A stretch of DNA of 64,000 nt, from positions 1-64,000 of the forward strand of contig CBDIDV010000001.1 in assembly GCA_965277875.1 (NCBI GenBank). Reading direction: 5' to 3'. Within the stretch, counting starts at the first letter, position 1, and each line of letters opens with the position of its first letter. Below are positions 25,416-34,080 of the stretch, piece by piece. A program made the position numbers and the translations under genes. This stretch comes from CAWFQB01 sp965277875 (GTDB lineage Bacteria > Armatimonadota > Chthonomonadetes > Chthonomonadales > Chthonomonadaceae). The notes beneath the pieces are model-generated. The model was given only the letters and a program-made list of their open reading frames with translations, did not search any database and had not been told where the DNA came from.

Positions 25416-26453
25416 GTGAATGTTGCCATGATCGTCAAAGAACTCGACCCCTTTCCACCCACCTCGGATCCCCGTGAGCGCGCCGGCCGCGCGGCGGAGG
25501 AGCAGATGGCCTTCTACCTGCGCCGCGCCTTTGTTGAGGACCCGGACGTGCGCGTCTTCAACGGCATCCGCCTGGAACACGCGGGCGACGCGGCGCAGGT
25601 AGATCATCTGGTGCTGCACAGATGGGGCCTTATCGTCATAGAAAGCAAAAGCGTGACCACGCGCGTCAGGATCAACGCGCATGGCGAGTGGACGCGGCTT
25701 GTGCAGGGCAGATGGTGCGGGATGCCCTCGCCCGTGCTGCAGGCGCAGCGGCAGGCCGACTTTGTCCGCGCGCGGCTGGGGGAGAACGTGGCGCATCTGC
25801 TGGACAAGATGCTGGGCTTGCAGATGCAGTTCGGAGCCATGCCCCTAGACGTACTGGTGGCGATCTCGGACGGGGGCCAGATCGAGCGGGGCCGCGCCAC
25901 GCTGCCGCAGGTGTGCAAGGCGGATCAGGCTCCCCAGCAAGTGCAGGCGCTGGTGAGTACATACCGCAAGACCAACGGCCCCCTGGGTCTGCTGCTGGGC
26001 GGTACGCGTTACGCGTGGCACACATTGCATCCTGACGAGATGACGCGCCTGGTGATGTTCTTCCGTCACCAGCACCGGCCCCTCTATCCGCCTGCCACGC
26101 CCATCGTGCCTCACTCTGTTGCGCCTGCTCCTGCTCAAAGCCTTGTCGCGGGCATGGATCTGCCTCCGCCGGAGCTACTCGCGCCCCCTTCCTCCTCTGT
26201 GCACTATGGACAGCCGGGAACGACGTCTATGGCTTCGCACGTCGGCCACCCAGACGCCTATGCCGCTCCGCCAACCGCTGCATTTCATTCTCCTTCCGGC
26301 GTTCAGGAAAGGGCGTCTCTATCCTGCGCGCTGTGCGGCGTGACGGTAAGCGTGGGCGTGGCGCGCTACTGCCTGGACAATGTGGAGCGTTTCGGCGGGC
26401 GCGTGTACTGCATGGCGCATCAGCGCGGCTTCCGGGCGCGGCAACAATCTTGA
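25416..26453 (+). CDS. NERD-domain nuclease-like protein with C-terminal zinc-finger segment
   Basis: 345 residues from GTG 25416; ATG 25428 is an equally good start. The NERD domain covers about residues 20-140, with the PD-(D/E)xK core visible as QVDHLVLHRWGLIVIESKS (D and E-x-K). A proline-rich linker (about 225-300) leads to a short Cys-rich tail, CALCGVTVSVGVARYCLDN and CMAHQ, probably binding zinc. NERD proteins are predicted DNA-processing nucleases, frequent on plasmids and integrative elements. The gene is divergent from parA, so it may share control with the partition genes. Its substrate is unknown. Confidence 0.82.
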   Translation: MNVAMIVKELDPFPPTSDPRERAGRAAEEQMAFYLRRAFVEDPDVRVFNGIRLEHAGDAAQVDHLVLHRWGLIVIESKSVTTRVRINAHGEWTRLVQGRWCGMPSPVLQAQRQADFVRARLGENVAHLLDKMLGLQMQFGAMPLDVLVAISDGGQIERGRATLPQVCKADQAPQQVQALVSTYRKTNGPLGLLLGGTRYAWHTLHPDEMTRLVMFFRHQHRPLYPPATPIVPHSVAPAPAQSLVAGMDLPPPELLAPPSSSVHYGQPGTTSMASHVGHPDAYAAPPTAAFHSPSGVQERASLSCALCGVTVSVGVARYCLDNVERFGGRVYCMAHQRGFRARQQS

Positions 26454-26596
26454 TAACGAGAACGAGTGTGAACCCGCCAGTACCTCGAAAGCGGAAACTA
26501 CTTTGCCACACTTTTTAGCCACTCTTCAGATGCTAGCCGGGTGCAGACACGCGGCTGACGGCGCGGCGCAGATCAAACCTCTACTGACAGTGCAGC

Positions 26597-28654
26597 TTAT
26601 TCCGGCAGCCCGTGGGGGAACAGCAGGGGCGTGGCCGCCACGTACCCGGCCTGCGGATAGTCCACAAGGCCCAGGGTGCGCAGCGCGCTCAGGTTGTTGC
26701 GGTAGCCTCCGCTCAGAGGCGACTGCCCCACCAGCGCGGCCAGCGGGTCGCGTTCTACGGCATCGGGGTAGACTTCCACCAGTGCCTGCATGATGCGTCC
26801 CTGCGGCCCGGACAGGCGCGCGTACCAGGCTTGGCGCAGCAGAGCGCGCGTAGGCGACGCAACGACAGGCTGCGCCAGATCACGCCCTGACGGTGTCAGC
26901 TGCACACGGTCGGGACGCGGATACTCTACCAGTCCCGCGCTTCGCAGGCCGCTCAGATTGTTGCGGAAGCCGCCGCTTGCGGGCGACTGTCCCACCCATA
27001 CGGCCACGTTCGCGCGGGCCATGTCGCGCAGTCCTAGCGGTTCAAGCGCGGCCAGCACGTCCAGGATGCGCTGCTGCGGGCGCGCAAGCCGCTGCCTGCT
27101 CTCCGCGTCTGTCGCGTCCAACGACCCGTCCTGATGCGCGACGGGAGAAGCGTCAGGGTGGGCTTCTGTGTCCGTCATCGCGCTCGTAGCTCCCGCTTCC
27201 TCCGTCCGCTCCGTTCGCATCGCAACCGGAACGGGCGCGGACAGGAGCGCAGGCATGGACGGGGCTTGCGGCAAAGGTTGTACCCGCCCTATAGATGCTG
27301 CTTGAACGTGCGGCATCTGCGGCACAAGGGAGGCGAGCATGTCAGCCTGCGCCACCAGGTCTTTCGCCATGCCCCGCAGATCGTCTACGGTATTGTGCAG
27401 CCGCTCGACCTCGCCCGCGCGAAAGACCGGCACTTCCACCACCTTCTCAACGATCTTCTCAACGACCTTCTCTACCTCAACCACTCTCTCCACGATCTTA
27501 TCCACCTCGACGTGGACTATCTTCTCGGCAATTTTCTCGACCACGGCAGGGGCCGTTCCCGCCGCCGAAGGCACTTCCGCCCGTGCCGCAAGCTGCGTTT
27601 CCAGTTCCCGGATGCGCGCCCGCAGCGCAATGGGCGTCACACCCGCTTGTTCCTGTGTCCGCTGGGCCAGCCGCGCCCTCAGCGCGTCCACGTCCACAGC
27701 CGCAAGCGTCTGCGCTGATAGGCGCGTCTCGCCCACAAGCGGCGTGGCGCTCGCGTCGAACGTGGCGCGCCGCGCGATCTGCACGGTGCGCGAGACACGC
27801 AGGAAGGCCGGACTCCACACATGCGCCGTGCCGGTGGGCAGCGAGGGCAGCAGTTTCGCCAGGTCGCGCTCTGCCGCGCCGTTCGCCTCCTCCTCAGTCT
27901 GCCCCACCTGGTCGCTGACCCAGTCCACAATGGCGCGGCGCTCGTGACGGCCCAGGGTGCGCAGCGCGAACAGGGTTCCCGTCTGGTTCAGCACACGCTT
28001 ATGCACGGCCTGCGGCTGCTGCGAGATCAGGCTCGTACCCACGCCCCAGTTGCGCCCCAACTTGATCAGCCGCTCCACCCGACCCAGCATCACGCTCTCG
28101 TCGCGCTCAGGAACCTGGGGCGCAAACGTCTGCGCCTCCTCCCAGAACACATGCACGGGGCTTTTCATCCGCTTCTTGCCCTGGAAGAAGCTCTCGGCAA
28201 AGTCGGTCACGAAGCGCTTGGTCTCGGCGGTAAGCAGATGTGACACGTCCAGGACGGCGGAGAGGGGCTGCTCGGCCAGCAGCTCGCCCAACACGCTGCC
28301 CGATCCGGCCCCAAGTTCCACATCCCCGTGTTCGCCGCCGAAGATGACCACGGACGCTCCCGGCGCATGTCCGTCCTGGGAAGCGCGCAGGCCCCACCAT
28401 ACGCCCACCGGGTCAAGGGCGATGATCTGCGCGCCCAGGCCCAGCATCTGTTCGGCGAGCAGGAGGGCGGCATACGTCTTGCCGCTGCCGCTCTGCCCCA
28501 GGAAGGCGAACTTCTCGGTCACGGCTTCCTGGGGCAGATGCAGGTTCTCAGCCAGGGTAATCACATGCGCCGGAGTTACCGCTGCATCTACTGCGAACGG
28601 TGTTGCTGCCGCGAGGGCTGTTGCCGTAAACGCTGCGGTCGGTTGTACATCCAT
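26597..28654 (-). CDS. HerA/VirB4-like ATPase with C-terminal tandem winged helices
   Basis: 685 residues. Walker A is FLGQSGSGKTYAALL (about 48-62) and a Walker-B-like segment is VHVFWEEAQTFAP. The arrangement SLISQQPQAVHKRVLNQTG (sensor/arginine region) is typical of HerA/DUF87-type hexameric DNA translocases. A long charged coiled coil of EK(I/V)VE repeats (about 385-420) probably separates the motor from two similar winged-helix units (about 525-585 and 610-680) that share the motif VGQSPxSGGxRNNLSxLRxxGLVxYP. Predicted role: DNA pumping or processing for transfer, segregation or defence. It faces the NERD nuclease gene tail to tail; NERD or NurA-type nucleases often accompany HerA ATPases. 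Confidence 0.78.
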   Translation of the reverse strand: MDVQPTAAFTATALAAATPFAVDAAVTPAHVITLAENLHLPQEAVTEKFAFLGQSGSGKTYAALLLAEQMLGLGAQIIALDPVGVWWGLRASQDGHAPGASVVIFGGEHGDVELGAGSGSVLGELLAEQPLSAVLDVSHLLTAETKRFVTDFAESFFQGKKRMKSPVHVFWEEAQTFAPQVPERDESVMLGRVERLIKLGRNWGVGTSLISQQPQAVHKRVLNQTGTLFALRTLGRHERRAIVDWVSDQVGQTEEEANGAAERDLAKLLPSLPTGTAHVWSPAFLRVSRTVQIARRATFDASATPLVGETRLSAQTLAAVDVDALRARLAQRTQEQAGVTPIALRARIRELETQLAARAEVPSAAGTAPAVVEKIAEKIVHVEVDKIVERVVEVEKVVEKIVEKVVEVPVFRAGEVERLHNTVDDLRGMAKDLVAQADMLASLVPQMPHVQAASIGRVQPLPQAPSMPALLSAPVPVAMRTERTEEAGATSAMTDTEAHPDASPVAHQDGSLDATDAESRQRLARPQQRILDVLAALEPLGLRDMARANVAVWVGQSPASGGFRNNLSGLRSAGLVEYPRPDRVQLTPSGRDLAQPVVASPTRALLRQAWYARLSGPQGRIMQALVEVYPDAVERDPLAALVGQSPLSGGYRNNLSALRTLGLVDYPQAGYVAATPLLFPHGLPE

Positions 28655-28939
28655 GTTCCTGCGCTCCTTGCCTTTGCCTCTAATTGGTTCTTTCTTCTCC
28701 CTTAATCTACGTTACAGGACAGGCAAACGACCCCGGAAGAGTGCAGTCAGCGGTTTATGTGGCACAAATGTATACATGTTTTTGGACGGTCGGCATTCGC
28801 GCCGTGCTCAACTCGGAGGGAGTGTTGCTTTACCGCGCTCCAAATTCAATAGGAGAGAGGATAGGGGTAAAATTCAGAAACAAAATAGTCCGATAATGTT
28901 GCCGCAATGTTGCAATTTAGGCATATCGCCACTCCCTCC

Positions 28940-29764
28940 TTATAACTCTTCCGCCCGCTTCCCTGTAGCCTGCTCCCATCTCTGGATGACGATGTCGCAG
29001 TAGCTCGGCTCTATCTCCATGCCGTAGCACACCCGCCCCAACTGCTCTGCGGCCAACAGTGTCGTACCCGTGCCGAGGAAGGGGTCAAACACCACACCTG
29101 CCCGTTTGTCGCTGTCGAACGTCTGCATAATCCACAGCGGCAGGTGGATGGGGAACGTGGCGGCATGGACATGGAAGTAGGGGTTGCGCTTCTGCCCGCT
29201 GCGCGCATACACGTTGCTGACTGTACCGCGAAAGTCCGCCGTGAAGATCGTTCGGGGCGTGGCTCCCTTGCTTCGCCTGTTGGTGAGGAAGATGAGGAAC
29301 TCGAAGCGGCTGTTCAGCACGTTCTTCGCCATAGCGGGCGCGGCATTGCCCTTGTCCCAGATGGCTACATCTATGACCTGCTCGCGACAGCCGTACAGCC
29401 ATTCCAGCAAGGCGACCTTGTTGCCGGCCAGCATCTGCACATCCACGACCACGATGTCGCTCACAGCCAGCGCATTCAGGGTCACGCCCGTCAGCAGCGC
29501 GACGTACTCCTCCCTGCCGCGGCTGTCGCCATGCACATAGCGGCTGCCACGCAGAGTGACGTTCGCGGCCAGGCTTGCGCTGTGGCCCAGGTTGTAGGGC
29601 GGGCTGGTAATCGTCAGCCGTGCCCGCTCATCCTGCATCAGCCGTGCTACCTGATTAGCATCGCTGCTGTCCCCACACAGCAGCCGATGCCGTCCCAACT
29701 GCCACACGTCGCCCAGCTTTACGCGCCCCTGCGTTGCCACAAGAACGGGTGCGGCCCTCAGCAT
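28940..29764 (-). CDS. DNA methyltransferase (N4/N6 type), copy 1
   Basis: 274 residues. It begins with VWQLGRHRLLCGDSSDANQV, the characteristic lead of plasmid/phage DNA modification methylases, then the catalytic TSPPYNLG motif and C-terminal AdoMet motif FDPFLGTGTTLLAAEQLGR with EPSYCDIVIQRWEQATG. SPPY suggests N4-cytosine or N6-adenine transfer. Its ATG overlaps the stop of the upstream methyltransferase (ATGCTGA at 29764-29758), so the pair is coupled. No endonuclease is adjacent, so it may be an orphan enzyme protecting the element or setting epigenetic marks. Confidence 0.88.
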   Translation of the reverse strand: MLRAAPVLVATQGRVKLGDVWQLGRHRLLCGDSSDANQVARLMQDERARLTITSPPYNLGHSASLAANVTLRGSRYVHGDSRGREEYVALLTGVTLNALAVSDIVVVDVQMLAGNKVALLEWLYGCREQVIDVAIWDKGNAAPAMAKNVLNSRFEFLIFLTNRRSKGATPRTIFTADFRGTVSNVYARSGQKRNPYFHVHAATFPIHLPLWIMQTFDSDKRAGVVFDPFLGTGTTLLAAEQLGRVCYGMEIEPSYCDIVIQRWEQATGKRAEEL

Positions 29765-30603
29765 CCAGTCGCTGCGTCAAGACGCTCCGCCTTCTGTCCT
29801 GTGGCTTCCTCCCAGCGCGCGAGGATCACGTCGCAGTAGTGTGGTTCAACCTCCATCATTCTGCACCGGCGTCCGGTCTGCTCACACGCAAGCAGCGTGG
29901 TTCCCGATCCGCCGAACCCGTCATACACGACATCGTCCGGCTCGCTGCTGTTCAGGACAGCCTTCTCCACAAGAGCAAGCGGCTTCATAGTCGGATGCAA
30001 ACGGCTTTGCATGGGCCGCGCGATCTCCCACACCGTCGTCTGCGTCCTGCCCCCGCCGAAGTAGTGCGCGGCTCCCGGCTTCCACCCGTACAGCAAGGTT
30101 TCATGCTTCCACTGGTAGTCCTGCCGTCCCAGCACGAAGTGGTGTTTTACCCACACGAGCGACTGCTTGAGTGGCAGTCCGGCATCCCTGAGCGCGAGCC
30201 TAAAGATGGTCTCATTCGGCCCACCTGCCGAGCAGATGTAGAACACGCCGCCTGCCTTGAGCGGCGCGGCTAAGAGCGCGCGGCGCAGCAGGTCATACGT
30301 GCCGTACTCGCCCAGGCTGTCCCCGATGAGGCCCGCGTGGGGCTGGCGGCAGCCCCGGCTCGTTCCATACTGCACCCCATACGGCGGATCGAGGAACAGC
30401 AGGTCGGCTTCCTCCACATCGCTGTTATTGTCCTGGGAGCGCATCAGGCGTGTAACGGCAGCCGCGTCCGTGCAGTCGCCGCACAACAGGCGGTGTTCTC
30501 CCAGCCGCCACAGATCGCCCGCCTGGACACGCGCTTGCACCACCAGTTCAGAGGTAGTTGGGCGCGTCACGGAACCAGGTTGTGCGGCGGTGTGGAGGGG
30601 CAT
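29758..30603 (-). CDS. DNA methyltransferase (N6-adenine type), copy 2
   Basis: 281 residues from ATG 30603, chosen because the longer frame would run through the tail of the upstream gene. Opening motif LWRLGEHRLLCGDCTDAAAV matches the neighbour. The catalytic motif is LDPPYGVQYG and the AdoMet motif DGFGGSGTTLLACEQTGR, with EPHYCDVILARWEEATGQ at the end. The central segment (WVKHHFVLGRQDYQWKHETLLYGWK) is typical of this phage/plasmid methylase family. The two methyltransferases are similar in layout but differ in catalytic motif, so they probably recognise different sequences or modify different bases. Confidence 0.88.
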   Translation of the reverse strand: MPLHTAAQPGSVTRPTTSELVVQARVQAGDLWRLGEHRLLCGDCTDAAAVTRLMRSQDNNSDVEEADLLFLDPPYGVQYGTSRGCRQPHAGLIGDSLGEYGTYDLLRRALLAAPLKAGGVFYICSAGGPNETIFRLALRDAGLPLKQSLVWVKHHFVLGRQDYQWKHETLLYGWKPGAAHYFGGGRTQTTVWEIARPMQSRLHPTMKPLALVEKAVLNSSEPDDVVYDGFGGSGTTLLACEQTGRRCRMMEVEPHYCDVILARWEEATGQKAERLDAATGC

Positions 30604-30649
30604 GAAAGTTGCGAATGAATTTCGCCCTGCAAAATGAGAATGAATGGGA

Positions 30650-31771
30650 TCAGGGCGGCTGGCCGCGTACCCTGCGGGCGAGGTCGGGATGATGCTCGAA
30701 CAGCGATCCCTTCGACGCGGCCACGTCGCCACTCTGCTGCCAGTGTTGGGCGGACGGGCCATGCACCACAACCGGCGTTGCCCGCGCGCGACGCTGCGCT
30801 TCCTCGACCCGCGACCGCGCCTGTTCCTGCCCCTGCGCTTCCCTGGAACGGCCCTGCGCCTCCAATGTGCGCCCGTCCTGCATCAGGAGGGTGGGGAGCA
30901 GGGTAGGAAAGCAGGCCAGGGCGTAGCCACGCTTCCTGACCCAGGCGTCTTCACTCGCAAAGAAGCGCTCAAGCAGTTCCCTCAGCCGTTCATAGCCGTA
31001 CTGCGCCAACAACCCCTTGACCAGCTTGCCGTCGCGTCCCCACGCGAGGGGCGGCGACTCTCCCTGTGCGCTGTGCTGCTTGAACAGCTCCTGGTAGGCC
31101 CGCAGGAAGCGCTGCACGTCCGAGCCGGCGCGCTGAGAGGCAGTGTCCTTGTCTGTGCTGGCTTTGCCCACTTGGAAGTTATCCACAGGCTTATCCCCAT
31201 CTGCCTGCTTTGGGGACGGCACACCGTCAGGTGTTGTTTTGTCTTTACTTTCTTTTGTTGTATTCGCTTTGCGAACTTCGGAAACCGAATAGCTTTGTTC
31301 GCTTTCCGAATAGCTCTCCCCAGGAACGGAACGGATTCTGTCCTGATTTCGCACCCGCTCTTCTGCCGCTCCTGCCTGCGCGAACGCTCCGAACTCGCCG
31401 GCTTCTTCTTGTGATGCGTCCAGCGTCTGCGGGGACATACAAAACAGCATCCGGCCTGCGCAGCGCCTGCGCTCCTGCGGCGTGGCAAGTGGTTCGCCGG
31501 TTTCATCGCACACCAGGACAAGCTTCTTCTGTACCAAGCCGTCTATGGCGCGGCTTAGGGCTTCGCTTGCGCGCCCCGTGCGCGCCTTGAGCTGGCTCTG
31601 CGTGAGCCAATCCGCCTGCTTACGTCCTCCCTGCCCGTCCTCCCAGCCCAGGGTGGCGCGCACGACCACGCACAGCACCCTCCACTCGGTGTCCGAGAGG
31701 AGGGGCATCACGTCATCCAGCAGACGGCTGGGGAACGGCGTGCTGCGCGCGGGAAACGCTGCGTCAGGCAT
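30650..31771 (-). CDS. Replication-protein-like winged-helix protein
   Basis: 373 residues from ATG 31771, picked over longer starts that would overlap the upstream gene. The N-terminal domain is a winged helix (LLSDTEWRVLCVVVRATLGW... QSQLKARTGRASEALSRAIDGLVQKKLVLV), like phage replication protein O. A charged linker rich in Ser, Thr and Lys follows, then a helical region (RFLRAYQELFKQHSAQ) and an Arg/Gln-rich tail. It lies 47 bases after another replication-like gene on the same strand. A role in replication initiation of the element is likely but not demonstrated. Confidence 0.55.
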   Translation of the reverse strand: MPDAAFPARSTPFPSRLLDDVMPLLSDTEWRVLCVVVRATLGWEDGQGGRKQADWLTQSQLKARTGRASEALSRAIDGLVQKKLVLVCDETGEPLATPQERRRCAGRMLFCMSPQTLDASQEEAGEFGAFAQAGAAEERVRNQDRIRSVPGESYSESEQSYSVSEVRKANTTKESKDKTTPDGVPSPKQADGDKPVDNFQVGKASTDKDTASQRAGSDVQRFLRAYQELFKQHSAQGESPPLAWGRDGKLVKGLLAQYGYERLRELLERFFASEDAWVRKRGYALACFPTLLPTLLMQDGRTLEAQGRSREAQGQEQARSRVEEAQRRARATPVVVHGPSAQHWQQSGDVAASKGSLFEHHPDLARRVRGQPP

Positions 31772-31818
31772 GGAGGGCGTTGACGGGATGAGGGTGGGAC
31801 GGAAAGCGGCCAGGGAGT

Positions 31819-32817
31819 TCAGGGCAGCGGCAGGTCGTGAGTGGGTGGGGAAGGATCGCTGTCGCCCGCCTGCTGTGCCTGAGTAACGTCCTGCATGGCC
31901 TGTTCCAGCGCCTGCCGCCTGCGGACGCTCGGAGGCGCGGCGTAGTCCTTCTGGATGGCCGCCACGAGGAAGCGGGCTGGATCGTTGGCGCTGCGCAAGG
32001 GCAGCCAATCCAACTGCTGCCGGATACGCTCCGGCGCGAAGTCGGCGAGCAGGCGCTCGATGATCTCGGACGGCACGTTCCAGGATGCCAGGTCGCGCCT
32101 CAGTTCAGGATGGGCAGGCTGGGTGTTCATGAAAGGTGAGGCTATGTTGTCCGGGGTTGTTTCCTTTCCCTGTGTCTGTTGTGGTGGCACATCATTGGCT
32201 TCCTGCGCTTGCCGCCTGAGCGCGTCCTGCCGCTCGCCCTGCGTCCGAAACGGCCACTCCCACCCGTTCGCCCGCGCGATCTCGCGTTCCACTTCTTCCC
32301 TGGGACGGGCATACGTGGCGCGGCTGTGGGCGATCACGGCCTCACGTCCTGCCGCCCTCTGTCCCGCCCCTGTGCGGCCCGCCTGCGCGTTCTGCGGGGC
32401 ATCGGGTGACGTACCAGGCAACATGTCCTGCGATGCGGCGTGTGCAAGCCCCAGGATGCGCGGCGAGGGCGACCAGCCGTGCAGCCCGCTTTCTCTCCTT
32501 AGTTCGTGCAGGAGCGGCTTGCCCTGCCACACGAAGCGCTCCAGGTGGTGCATCTGCGCCCGCGTCCTGCCCTGCGGCTGTCGGAGCGCCTGGGAGAGTT
32601 CCACGAGGCTGGGCTGCACATGCCCGTTGGGATGCACAAACGTAAGCACGAACAGCAGGCTCTTCAAGTCCTCTCCGCTGAGGGCGAGCAACAGACCCGA
32701 CGTTCGCAGAGCGGGTGTGAACGCCACTCGCGCACCCGGCGTGAACCTGTCACCCGGCGTCTGGGCCACGCGCAGCAGTTCCAGGACGAAGGGACGCTCA
32801 TCTGCGCTCAGGGGCAT
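31819..32817 (-). CDS. Replication-like protein sharing a C-terminal motif with the 22410-23438 gene
   Basis: 332 residues. The N-terminal half resembles a winged-helix DNA-binding region (DDLKSLLFVL-type, read here as EDLKSLLFVLTFVHPNG... LVELSQALRQPQGRTRAQM). The C-terminal half includes ERIRQQLDWLPLRSANDPARFLVAAIQKDYAAPP. This matches the pattern RxQLxxLPxR...FLxxAIxxxYxxP seen near 22.7 kb. The middle (about 130-230) is low-complexity and Gln/Arg-rich. It heads a run of minus-strand genes that includes the second replication-like gene and the methyltransferases. Exact role unknown; probably DNA replication or its control. Confidence 0.55.
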   Translation of the reverse strand: MPLSADERPFVLELLRVAQTPGDRFTPGARVAFTPALRTSGLLLALSGEDLKSLLFVLTFVHPNGHVQPSLVELSQALRQPQGRTRAQMHHLERFVWQGKPLLHELRRESGLHGWSPSPRILGLAHAASQDMLPGTSPDAPQNAQAGRTGAGQRAAGREAVIAHSRATYARPREEVEREIARANGWEWPFRTQGERQDALRRQAQEANDVPPQQTQGKETTPDNIASPFMNTQPAHPELRRDLASWNVPSEIIERLLADFAPERIRQQLDWLPLRSANDPARFLVAAIQKDYAAPPSVRRRQALEQAMQDVTQAQQAGDSDPSPPTHDLPLP

Positions 32818-33137
32818 AGGCGGGAAGGATCAGGAAGAAGGATCAGGAAAGGGTAGAAGCGCAAGCGCCTGTTCAGGGCGTTGCGGGTGGGCAGCCGGAC
32901 ACGACGGGCTTGGGAAGCATGGCCAGCGTGGCGCTGTGCCGTCCTGCCGGGGCAGAGCAGTGCGCGCAAGACCCGCTGGGCCGCGCCTCCTGCCCATGTC
33001 CCCTGGCAGGCGGCATACACCCGCACGGATCGCTGTACCGCCTGCCCACTACATCTGCTGCTTCCCCTCCATAAGCGGCGGCTCTGCGGCGTGCTGTGTA
33101 CCTGCGCTGTGTGTTCATATGGCTGGTGTTTACGTGA
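32818..33137. other. Gap upstream of the replication-like genes
   Basis: 320 bases with no convincing gene. A tandem GGATCAGGAA repeat sits at 32827-32846, immediately upstream of the gene starting at 32817, and could be a regulatory or protein-binding site. Confidence 0.35.
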
Positions 33138-33437
33138 TTAGAAGGGGATGCGGCTTTCATCGTGGGCCTGCAAGCCGTTGGCACGCCGCGCAATGGCAAG
33201 TGCCAGCGCCATGTCGCTGTCGAGGTGCGACAGCAGGGACAGCACGCGCCGCCGCTCTGCCGCATTCAGTTCAAACCACACCAGGCCGCGCAGCAGACGC
33301 CGCAGCAGGCGCGACATGCCGCCGAGCAGTCGTACCTGCTGCTGGGCCAGCATCCGTGCATCGTCGTGCGGACGCGGCGAAAGCGCGGCTTGCGCCTGGG
33401 CCAGCGTGGGGAGGGTGGGGGAGGGAGAAGCGGACAT
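33138..33437 (-). CDS. Small hypothetical helical protein
   Basis: 99 residues from ATG 33437. Not recognised. The sequence is an Arg/Leu-rich helical block (LLGGMSRLLRRLLRGLVWFELNAAERRRVLSLLSHLDSDMALALAIARR) after a Pro/Ala-rich start. A high Arg content and lack of membrane segment suggest a nucleic-acid-binding or structural role, but this is only compositional. It lies between the YdjM-like gene and the replication-like genes, all on the minus strand. Confidence 0.5.
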   Translation of the reverse strand: MSASPSPTLPTLAQAQAALSPRPHDDARMLAQQQVRLLGGMSRLLRRLLRGLVWFELNAAERRRVLSLLSHLDSDMALALAIARRANGLQAHDESRIPF

Positions 33438-33549
33438 AAGGCAGCAGTGTTGAGGGATGGGGTTGAGAAAGGGAAATGAAGCGCGAGGAGAGAAGCGCAA
33501 AGGTGCAGTCGTCCAGGCACAACCCACGCGGGCGTGTTCTATGGGGGGA

Positions 33550-34080
33550 TCAGGAGTGCAAGGGCAGGCGCGACAGGACGAGAAACAAGGCGGACAGGGC
33601 GAGCAGGGCGAAGATAAGCTCCTCATCCATCGAACCCGTCACGATGCGCGCGTGACGCGGAACCAGCCACCATCTGCCATACGGCTGGTTGGGCCAGGCC
33701 GGGATGCCCGTGCGCGTACACGCATCTCCGCAGAGGTGGCTCGCGTACCCCAGCCACAGCGCCACAGCGGGCCACACCCCCCACAGCAGACCGACCGGCA
33801 CACAGACGAGAACAAAGCAGAGCAGGCCGAGCGGCGAATGCAGGAAGCCTCGGTGTCCCCATGTCCGGTACGCAAGCGATGACAGCGGCGCGAACGGGCG
33901 GATGCTCCCGATGTGCAGCGACTTGATGGTACTCTCGTTGGCGTCCAGGTCCGGCAGCAGCGCGCCGAAGGCCGCGACCCCCAGCAGAGGCAGCACGCTC
34001 TGCGGTGTGAGCGCTTCGGGAAACGGCGTGAGCAGCCACAGCGACGACGCGCCCAGAAACAGGTGGGTGCGGCCTATCAT
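33550..34080 (-). CDS. YdjM/YbcI-family membrane-bound metal-dependent hydrolase
   Basis: 176 residues with four to five hydrophobic segments. Conserved motifs of the family (DUF457-type) are visible: MIGRTHLFLG at the start, LLPDLDANES, THxGHRGFLHS (seen as WGHRGFLHS), SHLCGDACTRTGIP and TGSMDE. The His and Asp residues in these motifs form the proposed metal site facing the membrane. Its ATG overlaps the stop of the Mrr-like gene (ATGA at 34080-34077), so the two are translationally coupled. In other bacteria members are LexA-controlled or phage-associated; the natural substrate is unknown. Confidence 0.85.
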   Translation of the reverse strand: MIGRTHLFLGASSLWLLTPFPEALTPQSVLPLLGVAAFGALLPDLDANESTIKSLHIGSIRPFAPLSSLAYRTWGHRGFLHSPLGLLCFVLVCVPVGLLWGVWPAVALWLGYASHLCGDACTRTGIPAWPNQPYGRWWLVPRHARIVTGSMDEELIFALLALSALFLVLSRLPLHS

